A stretch of 22,029 nt of DNA from Zygnema cylindricum (taxonomy: Eukaryota > Streptophyta > Zygnematophyceae > Zygnematales > Zygnemataceae). The stretch is taken from positions 1 through 22,029 of the forward strand of contig JBBHKE010000760.1 in the NCBI GenBank assembly GCA_037447655.1. Reading direction: 5' to 3'. Positions within the stretch are counted from its first letter, which is position 1; each line of letters begins with the position of its first letter. Below, in pieces: positions 1-9,456 of the stretch. Made by a program: the position numbers and the translations under genes. The notes beneath the pieces were generated by a model. That model had not been told where the DNA came from and did no database searches. It saw only the letters and a program-made list of their open reading frames with translations.

Positions 1-1426
1 TTTGATGACGTCAAAGCGTGTGACGTGTCATAGGACGCCTTCGATCGGAGTTACGTGCCAGAATTTTGGTGTGAACGACACCCGTTTTCCGATGAGTTTT
101 CGGAAAATCATCGGAATGGGCAAAAAGCTACAAATGCTCCGGTGGGAATAGGCTATCAATCATAGTTCAAAAGTAGTGAAAGTAGGCAAATACAATATGC
201 CTATTGTACGCAAAACATGCACCGCCACTTGTTGATTTTATTTTTAGAGACACTTCCACGTGGCAAGACTCCAGAATCCTTTGAGACACGTGTCCTTCCA
301 CGTGGCAATTTGGCACGTGTGAAGGCTGTGAGTTTGTCGGTGTACGGTTAGTGTACTGCTTCTTTCTTCAGAAACGGGACAGGCGGGAGTGTCACTCTCA
401 CACGTGCCTTAAGTCGTCAGCAGTACGGTTTTAACGTAAAGTGGAGCGAATGGTCGGACGAAAAATAATCCTGTACGGAAGTCGGAGTGTCACGGGAGAT
501 TCGTCACATTCTTTTCCACTCTTTTTACTTATTTAGAGCAAACTTTTCTCACGTAAATTTTGAATGCCCGGGAAACTCTGGAGAAAAAAAATGTCCGTAC
601 ATTTACCAGAAGACCGACCTTCCCAGAATAATTCCGTACGGCCGCTCTCGGGATCTTCTGGGTATGGCGAAAATATATTTTATTTTTCGCAATGACAGTC
701 CTTGTCGCCTTCTGGCACTTGCCGTGCCTGCTCGGCAAGCTTGTCAGATCTCACACGTGTGAAGGGAAACATGGACCGCAGTTCCCCTGAAGGTCAAGTA
801 CCGTACAGTATCATACAGTACCGTACTCGTTTCGCACCGAAATTATGGGAGGATCGGCTTTCTGGTAAGCGAACAGGCGTAATTTTCCAGATGCCCCAAA
901 AAATCGGGCATCTAAAATTTTCGTGACAAGCGTACGGTTTTCGTGACACATGTAAATTACAATAATATCCGTCCATTCGCACTGAAAAGTCTAGACGAGT
1001 GCGATAGGGTCCAAAACAAAACAGTAATTACTACAGTATCGAACTGCCTAAGTAGATTTTGAGCGAGTCAATGTCGGAACAGTGCTTGTATATCGGTTGT
1101 ATCGCAACGCTGTCAATTCTACGTTTCAAAATTTGAAACATTTTGATCGCTTTAAAAGTTCAAAAGCCAAAAATAAGGAAAACGACAAAATTTAAAGAGC
1201 GTCAAGCATGCATTCCTGCTTCTAATCAGTAATCAGTTAATCACCCACTTTACCAGTTCCGTACCGCCCGGAAAAGTACATAAAAATACACTTTGCAGAA
1301 TGTAGTATCGAAGCTCGAAGTACATGTCGAGAGAATCGTCGTCGGCTCACATTGTACGGAATCCAGCCGACAAAACCCTAAAAGATCCTAGATGCTCCAT
1401 GTCCTCCAGAATCGGATACCATTCAG
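1..1426. other. Non-coding stretch, no gene recognised
   Basis: The open reading frames here are short, overlap on both strands and have low-complexity translations, so none is supported as a gene. The sequence is rich in GTACG/CGTAC words and contains a run of CACGTG motifs (listed separately). No terminal inverted repeat or coding relic was recognised. Confidence 0.5.
257..406. promoter_or_regulatory. Cluster of five G-box (CACGTG) motifs
   Basis: CACGTG occurs at 257-262, 287-292, 299-304, 314-319 and 401-406, with a sixth copy at 754-759. Several are embedded in ACACGTGTC or CCACGTGGC contexts, which are the preferred contexts of plant bZIP and bHLH factors (established knowledge of G-box/ABRE sites). 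Five palindromic hexamers in 150 bp is far above chance. No gene start is evident close by, so the cluster could be a distal element, a relic of a promoter, or a transposon-derived regulatory patch. Confidence 0.45.
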
Positions 1427-1930
1427 CATAGATGTCCCGTGCGCATATTACGCACGGTATAAACTAACGAATACTACGTACGGTACGCATCGAACGCTTT
1501 TGAAAAGCTAATAAAATGCGTACCTTGCTTTGTACCCGTACATTGTTTTTCCAAATACGTACAGTTTCCGTCTATGTTCGTACATTTTAGGGTTATTTAG
1601 GGGATTTTTAGGGTTTTCAAGGTACACTGCCGTACGTTTCTTTATATTTCAGTACGGCTGCCATAGATATTCCGTACTATTGGGCATTTTAGGGTCCACT
1701 TTCATACAATTTCGTACATTTCTGTTAAATTTCCGTACTTTTTAAGATTTTTTAAGGATTTTCTAAGATTGCGCTTTTCGTACGTTTTTGTATATGGCCG
1801 TACAACAAATTTTACACGAATTTTACGAAAAATATGAAAAAGACGAATAATACGTACTGTAGTTTTCGTAAAAAAGCTGAAATCCGTACGAATTGGACAT
1901 CAACGCCATTCAGTACATGTTTGTCGCACA
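1427..1930. mobile_element. Fragment of the hAT-like element seen at 3522-4231
   Basis: The left edge, CATAGATGTCCCGTGCGCAT, matches the inverted right end of the 3522-4231 element (CATAGTTGTCCCGTGCGCAT). Similarity continues inward through TACGCACG, GCGAATACTACG-like and AAATGCGTACC blocks and into GTACG / TTTTAGGG-rich sequence. I could not find the other terminus, so the right limit is approximate and the copy is probably truncated. It carries no coding sequence. Confidence 0.55.
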
Positions 1931-2750
1931 TCCGTACATGCGTACAGGTACCGTCACCTCTTCTCCCCCGTGAGGAACCATCAGCCTAGATGACGTCATT
2001 TAACTCTGCGCCAGTTGAAGAATTCGCACACACGTGCCAACACATTTCAAAATTTATTAGCCTTAAAGCGTGTCGCTGCTTATTGCTGACACGTTAGCAA
2101 GATACGTTCCTGTAGCTTTTGCCTGCTCAGATTGGCTGATCAGATTTTCAACACGTGTCCGACTCAATGCAACAGTTGTCTCTAACACTAGAAATTAAAA
2201 ATTGTTCACATTTCCTCAGAAATGGATGGAGTGCTAAACGACAATCTAATTTTTTTCAGGGTTTTTGACTTTTTGTGCTAGCCATCCAAATCAGGCCAGA
2301 TATAGGACAGTACGGACAGCCAAATCATTTTCAGCATCCCCCGACTCGTGACATTTTGTGAGTGGTCTTTTTGAATGACAAGCATTGACCAGGACACAGT
2401 ACGGTACGGTACGGTATGGTACGAAAGTGGATCCCGTGTCCTTCTACAAAAATCTGTCTTTTTCCATATTTTATTTTACATTTTCGTGATCAGAAATGAT
2501 TGAAACGTGGAATGTTTGGAAAGTGCAAACGACTATGCGAAATTATAAGACTCTGCCACGTCACCAAGGACATGATCTGCTTTTTTCCGTACATTTTCTG
2601 AGAAGCCTCCTAAGGACATTCCAGTTTTGAAGATTTGAAAGGATCTTTGCCGAAGGAGATCGCGGTACTGGCCAAGACTCCACACCGACAAATCATTTCT
2701 ATTTGGGGATTTAGTTCGAAAGACAGCGGACAAAACAGAGATTTTAAAAC
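1931..2750. other. Non-coding stretch, no gene recognised
   Basis: Only short spurious frames occur here. It includes a small TACGG microsatellite (2400-2423) and further CACGTG words near 2030 and 2153. No transposon terminus or coding relic was seen. Confidence 0.4.
2400..2423. repeat. TACGG microsatellite
   Basis: Three perfect TACGG units, then TATGG and TACG. It fits the general enrichment of GTACG words in the left flank. Confidence 0.75.
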
Positions 2751-2836
2751 TACACCGTATATAGCTGTTAGGGTAGGTTTTCATGTGCTTGTAGCTTTGC
2801 GAACTTACTTTGCATTTTAGCGCAAATTCTCCCTAC
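2751..2836. mobile_element. Fragments of two small TIR elements
   Basis: It starts with TACACCGTATATAGCTGTTA, a diverged TACACCG-family terminus. From about 2788 a segment (CTTGTAGCTTTGCGAACTTA and onward to CTCCCTAC) matches the right arm of the 384-bp element at 19083-19157. No matching opposite ends were found, so these are remnants. Confidence 0.4.
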
Positions 2837-2882
2837 ACTGTTTTCAAGGCTCCCTACTCTGCCTGTGCATGTTATAGCCCTC

Positions 2883-3101
2883 TACACCGTGCATCGCGAT
2901 TAGGGTTAATAAAATTTTCGCACTTAAAACATCTTTTCTCCGTACACACTTGTCCGATCCTCAGTTTAAGACCGCCAATCAAAAGTTGAGAATCTTCGCT
3001 TTCAATCGCAACCGTCAGATCCACAATCCGACAAGTGTGTACGGAGAAAAGATGTTTTGAGTGGAGAAAAAATATTAACACTAATAACGATACACGGTGT
3101 A
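2883..3101. mobile_element. Complete 219-bp MITE of the TACACCG family
   Basis: The element starts TACACCGTGCATCGCGATTA and ends TAATAACGATACACGGTGTA. The long inverted arms include ACATCTTTTCTCCGTACACA on the left and its complement on the right. The outer TA on each side fits a TA target duplication, the hallmark of Tc1/mariner/pogo elements. It has no coding capacity. The same inner sequence recurs at 15078-15278, 15753-15856, 17441-17616 and 19551-19771, so this is a multi-copy family within one window. Confidence 0.85.
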
Positions 3102-3505
3102 GTTGAATTTATTACTCCTGCGATTCTTTTGCATCTGATATGATAGCGTCGATTATATTTTGTTTTTAGTGGAGAATCACGTCATTTTTTACTCAAACCG
3201 ACAGTTTTTGTCGGTTATACCACCGACAAACGGACAGCTTGCAAGCTTGGCAAGACAAACTGCCGATAAGCCACGCTGCCTTGTGACGCAGTAATCGTGA
3301 CTCCTACCTGGAGGGCCTTTGAGTACACTCGACAATCTTGCAACTGACGCGTGTCAGCCACCCGCTGTGGCAGCCACTTGGCTAGCTTCATGCCAGTCAG
3401 GATAACCGCTTATTTGTCGCATGCGTTCCCACACGTCTAACCGAAAATAGGATCTCAGGTTCAGATTGGGCAAAAAAATTTGCGGTCTCCAAATCTTCCA
3501 GAAGC
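3102..3505. other. Non-coding stretch, no gene recognised
   Basis: I see no convincing frame or terminal repeat in this roughly 400-bp interval. It contains short local palindromes such as CTTGCAAGCTTGGCAAG-like runs near 3239, without further support. Confidence 0.4.
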
Positions 3506-3521
3506 TACACCGTGAATCGCT
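3506..3521 (+). mobile_element. Left tip of a TACACCG MITE interrupted by later insertions
   Basis: TACACCGTGAATCGCT is the first 16 bases of a TACACCG-family terminal repeat. It stops exactly where the hAT-like element begins. Its expected continuation (two bases, TA, then GTGTTAAC) is found in two pieces, at 4240-4243 and 14257-14266, outside the two inserted elements. The element was therefore split by both insertions. Confidence 0.65.
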
Positions 3522-4231
3522 CATAGTTGTCCTATTCGTACGAATTTTGACTTTTTCCCGAAAACTACGTAGTATTCGTTGCTTTCATACCGTTCGTTAG
3601 TTATCGCTGTACGATGTACGAAAACGTACGGAAACCGTCCCCTTAACCCTAAAAAATCCTGGAAAAAATCCTAAAAACGTACGAAAAACATACGGAAATG
3701 TACGTCGCTGTACGACATGTGTACCCTAAAAAACCTAGGAGTACGGATAATGTAAGGCAGCTGTACTGTATTTTACCGGAATGTACGAAATGCACGGGAA
3801 GTACCCTAAACACCCTCAAAATCCCCCCATCACTAACCCTAAAAGTACGGAAATATACGGAAGCCGTACTTATATGTACAAAAAATGTAAGCCCGTATAA
3901 CTGAAATATACGGAAAAGTATGAAAATATACCCTAAAAAACTCAAAATAGTAACCGTCAAAAGTACGAAAAAATACGGACATTGTACGCAAATGTACGAA
4001 TAATAGTTGGCTGTTTAACATTAATAATTGAGAACGCACGAGAATGTACCCTAAAATTACTCAAACCCCCTAAAAGTACTGAAATGTACGAAAACAGTAA
4101 GCAAATGTACAACAATGTACGGGTACATAGTCAGGTACGCATTTAATAACATTTTTTTCATCGTTAAATGCTTATCGTGCGTAGTATTCGCGCGTTCGTT
4201 TCGTGCGTATTATGCGCACGGGACAACTATG
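3522..4231. mobile_element. Non-autonomous hAT-like element, 710 bp
   Basis: The ends are perfect 11-bp inverted repeats, CATAGTTGTCC (3522-3532) and GGACAACTATG (4221-4231). They are flanked by an 8-bp near-duplication, GAATCGCT (3514-3521) and GAATCACT (4232-4239). An 8-bp duplication and a TIR beginning CA fit the hAT superfamily. The interior has no gene. It is made of interspersed GTACG(A/G)AAATGTACG-type words and about seven CCCTAAA(A) motifs, which look telomere-like but are not in tandem. A related fragment lies at 1427-1930 in the opposite orientation. Confidence 0.65.
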
Positions 4232-4241
4232 GAATCACTAC

Positions 4242-4267
4242 TACACCGCGAATCGTAATTAGAGTAA
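4242..4267 (+). repeat. Left terminal inverted repeat of the 10-kb element
   Basis: 26 bp, identical to the reverse complement of 14233-14258. It is followed by a second ACTCTAATT motif, which resembles the doubled ATTAGAGTAA motif at the right end. Confidence 0.85.
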
Positions 4268-4965
4268 ATTACTCTAATTCGGTCGCTCGAAATTTCGACT
4301 ATGTGACATCAAATAGAGTATCTATTCTAATTTTTTAATTATTATAATTTAGGTGAGGTTTAATTAGCGTTCTTATTTCTGATATAGGTTTGTTTTAAAT
4401 AGTGTGGAGTACGGACGTCGTGTGACTGTGTAATATTGTACTTTTTAAATAAAAACGTACTAATATCGATTTAATAAACCCGCGGTCGCACGTGGAGTCG
4501 CACTAAACAAAAAGACCGAAACTCATCGAAAAAAATCCGTTCGCATATATTTTGTCCGTCCACAACATTGTCGTCAGTGAGAACGTTAACCTTGAGTTAC
4601 ATGTTACAAGTTTATAGTATAACGGCGGGAACATGTGTTTTCGTTCATTTGTGTAATAATTTGGTAACTGGTGTTCATCGTTCCGCGGATTCAGTTATAA
4701 TAGGGAATTTCGCAACAATTTCATTAAAATTGTATTCTAATTTAGGGCCACGTCTGTTTTAGCGTAAATATTAATTATACGCCCCTTGAAAGGAGTAACT
4801 TTTTACTGTAATATGGGTTTTTAACACAATGGCACATGAAATAGAGTAAACATCTGACAAAAATAGAATAAATATACAACATTTGGCGTAGGTGATATAT
4901 GTCGTGAGGCAACGCCAAATGCGGACAGACCTCATAAAATATAATCTTTTTGGACCAATCACAAT
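4268..4965. other. Left subterminal, non-coding part of the 10-kb element
   Basis: No credible gene. The block at about 4397-4600 (GGAGTACGGACGTC..., ACCCGCGGTCGCACG, ATCCGTTCGCATATATT) is related to 16210-16410 in the right flank. It is therefore a shared subterminal sequence of the family rather than unique DNA. Confidence 0.55.
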
Positions 4966-5375
4966 TCACGCTTTTTGTGTCCAATCGCAATCGCTCATTC
5001 CCTTTTTTTTTCCCCTGTGGAATTTGACGACCGCGCCGCCATCTTGTATGCGCCGCCATCCTGAAAATCTCTTCGTTTTTCCAACACGGATCTGTGAGCG
5101 ACTCGCTTCCTCTTTCACCTCCATGGATTCCACGTCGCCCACATCATCTCTCGCTTCCTCTTTCACATCTATGGATTGCGCGTCGCCCACGTCATCACTC
5201 GCTTCATTTTCCACCTCCATGGATTGCACATCGCCCATGTCATCACTCGCTCGGTTTTGTTGTGCGAAAAGGCTAACATTTTCCTACAAGCCAACACCGC
5301 CATTGATGACCAAGCAAGTGCGTATTCTCTTACCATTTGATCTTTTGTGGTTTGCTTTTGTTTCCCTCGTTTCAC
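4966..5375 (-). CDS. Possible small acidic protein gene, uncertain
   Basis: On the minus strand an open frame of 318 nt (5283-4966) encodes acidic 16-residue repeats of the form DDVGDVQSMEVENEAS, followed by a basic tail (KTKRF, FHRGKKKG). A short upstream frame from ATG at 5375 could join it in phase: a GTAAGAG donor follows 5334 and a TAG acceptor precedes 5283. The implied intron is only 50 nt, which is short for plants. The acidic repeat recalls the accessory gene at 9457-11624 in composition, but I see no sequence match. The plus strand also has an open frame here (4892-5395), with a serine-rich translation that looks like the shadow of the same repeat. No family is recognised and the gene may be a chance product of the tandem repeat. 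Confidence 0.2.
5103..5246. repeat. 48-bp tandem repeat, three units
   Basis: Units at 5103-5150, 5151-5198 and 5199-5246 each start TCGCTTC and contain ATGGATT(C/G)C and TCGCCCA(C/T). A period of 48 is a multiple of three, so frames stay open through the repeat on both strands. Confidence 0.85.
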
Positions 5376-5411
5376 CTTTTCCGCTGACCAATTGATTTTA
5401 GTTTAATTTTA

Positions 5412-6028
5412 ATGACGCTTATTAATATTGATGGTGAGGGTGCTAAGACAAATGCTCAATATATTTTAACCGAAAAGATGTATTCCTTTGTTATTTTCAT
5501 GTTAGATTTTTATAATAACAGTCGGATTTGTAATCTATACGATTGTCACACTTGCTATTCTCAATGGATTAAAAAACATAGACATGTGTATTTTTTTAAT
5601 TTTCGTTAAATATCATTAAACATTGATTTTAAAAAAAATAATAATAAAAAATTTAAAAAAATGGGGAACTAATTTTTTTCAAACTTAAACTACGATTTAA
5701 TTAAAAAAGTATTACAAACTCCAAAAACCCATGAAAAATCCTTGGAACTTTCAACGGATTGACAGTTTAATCTAAGTCATTTTTTTGTTTTTTTCAGGTA
5801 AGGGCCAACGCTTCTGATTTATTATCGACATCATGTTATTTGCGAATTTTTATTTGTTTAGACGCACAAGAGGATAGTGAAATGATAACTACAAATTGGA
5901 ATTTAAAAAAGATAATAGATAGACGATTCAAGATAAAGTGGAAAGGTATCGAAAATTGCATGATTTCAAGGCCAATATTGAGTTACACAATTTGTACGAT
6001 AACGAAATTTGCGATTCATAATTGTATT
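5412..6028 (+). pseudogene. Possible decayed plus-strand coding remnant
   Basis: Two pieces look protein-like. The frame 5412-5609 gives 65 residues, beginning MTLINIDGEGAKTNAQYILT, with a Cys/Tyr-rich middle (ICNLYDCHTC). A second piece near 5870-6028 reads through KVERYRKLHDFKANIELHNL and ends at a TAA, but has an in-frame TAG and a probable one-base shift upstream. AT-rich sequence with a TTTTTTCAG acceptor-like site at about 5797 lies between them. They may be exons of a third gene of the transposon, now degraded, or chance frames in AT-rich DNA. No family was recognised. Confidence 0.25.
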
Positions 6029-6172
6029 TTTTTGTCATGTGTACTATATGTTATTACTATTTTTTGCACTCTATATATCATTATCTTGTGTTTTGTACTA
6101 AATGATTATGTTTTGTATATGTTTGCGGCCGCTATGGAATAATTTTTTCCCCTACTCATGGATTTTTACCAA

Positions 6173-6464
6173 CCAGCGACGAGACATTATCGTCGCTGGA
6201 TTATACATGAATGGAAGATTTTTTTTTTTATAACGTAATGGTTGTGGACAAATCAGCGACGAGACATTTTCGTCGCTGGATTATACATCTATGGAATGAA
6301 GGTAGTTTGTTATTTTGTTCCTTTTGTCATGGATTATGAACAACCACCAACGACACATTTTCGTTGCTGAATTTTACATCAATGGATTCAAGGTATTTTG
6401 TTATTTTTTTTTTCCTTTTGTCATGTACTTTGATCGTCCAGTGACGAGAAATTTTCGTCGCTGG
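6173..6464. repeat. Hairpin array I (four AGCGACGA hairpins)
   Basis: Hairpins at 6173-6199 (arms CCAGCGACGA / TCGTCGCTGG, 7-nt loop), 6254-6278, about 6346-6370 (degenerate) and 6438-6464 are spaced about 80-95 bp apart. Each lies in a repeated setting with ATGGATT and TTTTGTTATTTT blocks. The same arms recur in arrays II and III, but nowhere that I noticed outside the 10-kb element. Confidence 0.85.
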
Positions 6465-7103
6465 TATTTAGTAATATAACCGTTTAAGCAAAAACACTAA
6501 ATAAGCTTTATCATCTCCGAAAACTGCTTCGGCTACGAGGCAAAGTCGTCGCTGAAAAGCCCATATGCCATGATAAACTATCAACGATGATGAAATAACA
6601 ATGAAAAAATCCATGTTACTGGTGCCACAGTAGCCAGCGATTTGGCGCGATCATCGCCTAGTACGAATAACGTCAAAAACAACAAGTTTGTGTATTAAAG
6701 CTAAAAAATAAAGAAATTAATAACCCAGTACAACATAATGTTTCGCATAAATGAATGATAAACACACAGTTTTACATTGACCATGACAAACCACAGCTCT
6801 TACACATACTTATATATTGCCAAAAGAATATCATGTATTATAAAAAGTTCGTGTTGTACATCGATTTGGCAGACACACTTCACAGTGAAGTAAATTAAAA
6901 ACTTAAAATAAACGACCCACTATGCGACGTTATACCCCTACTATATTGTCTGTTAACTCGTACCACCTAAAACCGTACACTATTATCACTTTTAAAACGG
7001 GTAATACAAGCCAAAGGAACAAAAGCTACAAAACTATGTCTCTTCTACGCTTTAAAATCCAGTATAAAGGAATACAAGGGAATGCTAAGGAATTCCCAAG
7101 GGG
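6465..7103. other. Downstream (3') region of the transposase, non-coding
   Basis: AT-rich sequence immediately after the transposase stop at 7104. It has no convincing open frame. A few single half-arms of the hairpin motif (GTCGTCGCTG near 6546) extend array I. No clear polyadenylation signal was assigned. Confidence 0.45.
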
Positions 7104-7823
7104 TTAAAATTCGTCCCCTTCCGTGAATTGTTCGTCCGTAAACTCTTCTTCTTGAGTACCGACCTCGGCGTCATGAGAATTTCCGAGGGATTCCCCTGTC
7201 CTTGGTAAGGGAGGTGGCACTTCTTCGCCATCAAAATGGTTTCAGTGTTTGTTGATAATGCATTGCAACTCACGTGTAAGAATCCCCTCCTCCCATGTCC
7301 CGTCCTTCAATGACAACCCACACTGAATCATTGTTTTTTGTGCATATCACATCCCATCCTTGTCTTTCATGGAATTGACTTCTCGAATGGAGTCCCTTGC
7401 CAACTCGAGAAAATACCTTTTCCCCGGCCCTAATAATTTTCCGGACCAACCTCGGTTAGAGGGTTGTGACCACTGTTCATTCCTAGCCCCCGACATCTTC
7501 CAATTTTCCCACTTCCTACTCCAAACTTCTTTTATTTTTGATATTACAAACGAATCGGCCGGTTGCACCAAGTGAGTAGCACTCGGTGGAAAGAAGTGTA
7601 ACACTGTATTTTTTGCAACCAAAACGCGGTTAAGCTCCTCGGACATGTTGTGTCCTTCGCAATTATCGAGGAAGATTGTTTTTTGTCGACCATAGCAATC
7701 GGCTTGATACGACCTGCGGTCCTCAAACCATTGGGGGAAGACTCTCTTGTCATTCCAACCCTTCCCATTGGGGGAAGACTCTCTTGTCATTCCAACCCTT
7801 CGGGCCCGTGCGATAGCACACAC
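7104..7823 (-). pseudogene. Transposase exon 4, frameshifted and with two internal TGAs
   Basis: After the acceptor AACAG the spliced frame reads GVCYRTGPKGWNDKRVFPQW, the expected block before the second Asp. A duplicated 37-bp segment then shifts the frame, which would stop near 7544. The other frame carries FLDNCEGHN, FFPPSATHLVQPADSFVISK and the Trp-rich WSRKWENWKM. The frame meets TGA at 7347-7349, continues with CGLSLKDGTWEEGILTRELQ, meets TGA at 7242-7244, and continues with an acidic tail (TQEEEFTDEQFTEGDEF) to TAA. Confidence 0.75.
7728..7801. repeat. 37-bp tandem duplication that breaks the transposase
   Basis: Copies 7728-7764 and 7765-7801 are identical, each starting CCATTGGGGGAAGACTCTCT. 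The length is one more than a multiple of three, so the second copy shifts the frame. Perfect identity suggests a recent event by replication slippage or repair. Confidence 0.9.
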
Positions 7824-7983
7824 CTGTTATTGGTTACATGGAAATAATAAAAAAGGCATTAAATTAAATAACATTAAGGAGGGAAAAAAGGAGAATTGGG
7901 ATTGAAGGTGTTGAGGGGAGAAGAACGACGAGGGAAAAATCGAACAATTCAGGACAAACAAAACGAAACAAAGGGATGTATAC

Positions 7984-8235
7984 CTTGAATATCGTCGGGG
8001 AGATTGCGAATTGGGTAACTCCTATTAGGGTTAGTGAGAATAAGCATAGGTGATTCAATCCGTGCATTCACCCCTCCGGTGAGACGCATCATCAAGGTCA
8101 TGGATTCGCCTCCACCCGCAACGTCGGCATACTTCACGACTTCATCGCCACGAAAGCCTAATGTCTTGCCATTGTCCATATTTAAAATCATGTGGGTCTC
8201 ATCCATATTCTCCACTAAATCTTCGTCAAGCTCAC
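7984..8235 (-). CDS. Transposase exon 3 (first catalytic Asp)
   Basis: It starts after GATCTAG and reads GELDEDLVENMDETHMILNM; the Asp of MDET is the likely first catalytic residue. It continues with GFRGDEVVKYADVAGG and RLTGGVNARIESPMLIL, typical of the RNase-H-like beta strands of DDE_1 (pogo) domains. It ends at LPDDIQ with the donor GTATAC. Confidence 0.75.
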
Positions 8236-8375
8236 CTAGATCGCACAATGAAGATGAAGACAATGAAACAAAAATCGGATAATAATAATTTATGTTTTAC
8301 CTTTGATAAATGCAACAACTTTGACACAAAAAATAAAGAACAATATCATTGATAGCATTAAAGTATAGTTCTCAC

Positions 8376-8843
8376 CCGAAAGGAAGCCCTTTTTTAAAAC
8401 GCCCAAGTGATAAGCCATGGTTTTCTCAAGGCGATCCTCTTTTTCCGTACTACATTGTAATTTGCCTTTTTGGGCACGGATGACGATGTTGTGTTTCTCG
8501 TGAAACCTTTGGATCCACCTTTTTGTAATTAGTGTAGTCCTCTCACGTGCGAACTCGTCAAAGAACTCTGACGCGTGCTCCTCTTTCAAACGTATAATTA
8601 TGTCGTACGCCATCTCTTGCACAATTGACGTAGAAAGTTTCATACCCGCCTTTTTAAATCGATGAAAATCCTCGAGTAATTCTTCGTGAAGACGGCTCAC
8701 CCAAGGCATTTCTTTCCTTCCCCTACCCGGTAATGCTTTCATTACCGCCACATTTCGTTTCCCGAAGCCAGACGTAGACAGCGTATTACTTGTATCTCTA
8801 ATGCCTCGTACTATGGCCACCCTTTCAACCCACCATCTCCTTG
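8376..8843 (-). CDS. Transposase exon 2 (HTH region)
   Basis: It begins after the acceptor CAAAAAG and encodes RRWWVERVAIVRGIRDTSNT, then GRGRKEMPWV, a Leu-rich helix and the CENP-B/Tc5-type helix-turn-helix ITKRWIQRFHEKHNIVIRAQ. A perfect TACTAAC branch-site consensus (8900-8906) lies 56 nt above the acceptor with a T-rich tract between, which supports a real intron upstream. No ATG opens this frame close by, so the exon cannot be the natural start. It ends at GGGTGAG below 8376. Confidence 0.75.
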
Positions 8844-8960
8844 CTTTTTGATACAACGCGGATAAGGATAAGAAAATAAAAAAACAAAAACAAAAAATGG
8901 TTAGTAAGTAAAATTAAGGAAAGTTTTGAAAAAAAATGTGTTTGAATGTTTGTGTCATTT

Positions 8961-9275
8961 CAGCGACGATAATTTGTCGTCGCTGGTTTGGCTTCGACAA
9001 TATGTCATTGCTGAATCAGCGACGACATTATGTCGTCGCTGAATAGCTGATGAAAAACCATCGTCAAAAATTCAGCGACGAGAATTTATTGTCGCTGATT
9101 TGACTTGACTATAATGTCATTGCCAAATTAGCGACGACATTATCTCGTTGCCGAATAAATGATGACGATTCGCCATCGGTAATTCAGCGACGATAATTTT
9201 TTGTCGCTGGTTCGGCTTCGAAAATATGTCATTGCCGAATTAGCGACGACATTATGTCGTCGCTGAATAAACAAC
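8961..9275. repeat. Hairpin array II, 112-bp tandem repeat
   Basis: Units start at 8961, 9073 and 9185, an exact 112-bp period, the last unit slightly short. Each unit holds two hairpins: CAGCGACGA...TCGTCGCTG and CAGCGACGAC...GTCGTCGCTG. In diverged units single bases in the arms have changed. It lies between the stop of the accessory gene and the second transposase exon. Confidence 0.9.
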
Positions 9276-9456
9276 GACACTATTACATTTTTATATATGG
9301 CAATATTATATAATTTTAATTACTATATAAATCATTAGTTTAGCAATCGTACAAATGTATACCAAAAATGGGTTTGGAAAGTTACGCTTGGTGATAAACT
9401 TTCCTGCTCGGCAAATACTTCACCGACTCACCGGCTATGGTGAGTATCACTCCAAA

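Noticed and set aside
487-982. Several overlapping 60-90 codon frames on both strands
   Set aside because: They overlap one another, lack motifs and fall in GTACG-rich non-coding sequence.
3640-4080. Interstitial telomere, because of repeated CCCTAAAA
   Set aside because: The motifs are scattered among GTACG words and never tandem, and they lie inside a bounded TIR element.
7104-7349. Alternative genetic code with TGA as a sense codon
   Set aside because: The same transposon has other clear lesions (duplication, frameshift, TAA), so ordinary decay explains the two TGAs better. No host gene is available here to test recoding.
8290-8375. Extension of the transposase frame beyond 8376 (LMLSMILFFIFCVKVVAFIK)
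   Set aside because: The hydrophobic tail begins exactly after a GTGAG donor and is intron sequence. The spliced product continues in phase into the first catalytic block.
8961-9275. CRISPR-like array of short palindromic repeats
   Set aside because: The context is eukaryotic, the whole 112-bp unit is repeated including the spacers, and no cas genes are present. It is a tandem repeat of hairpins in a transposon.
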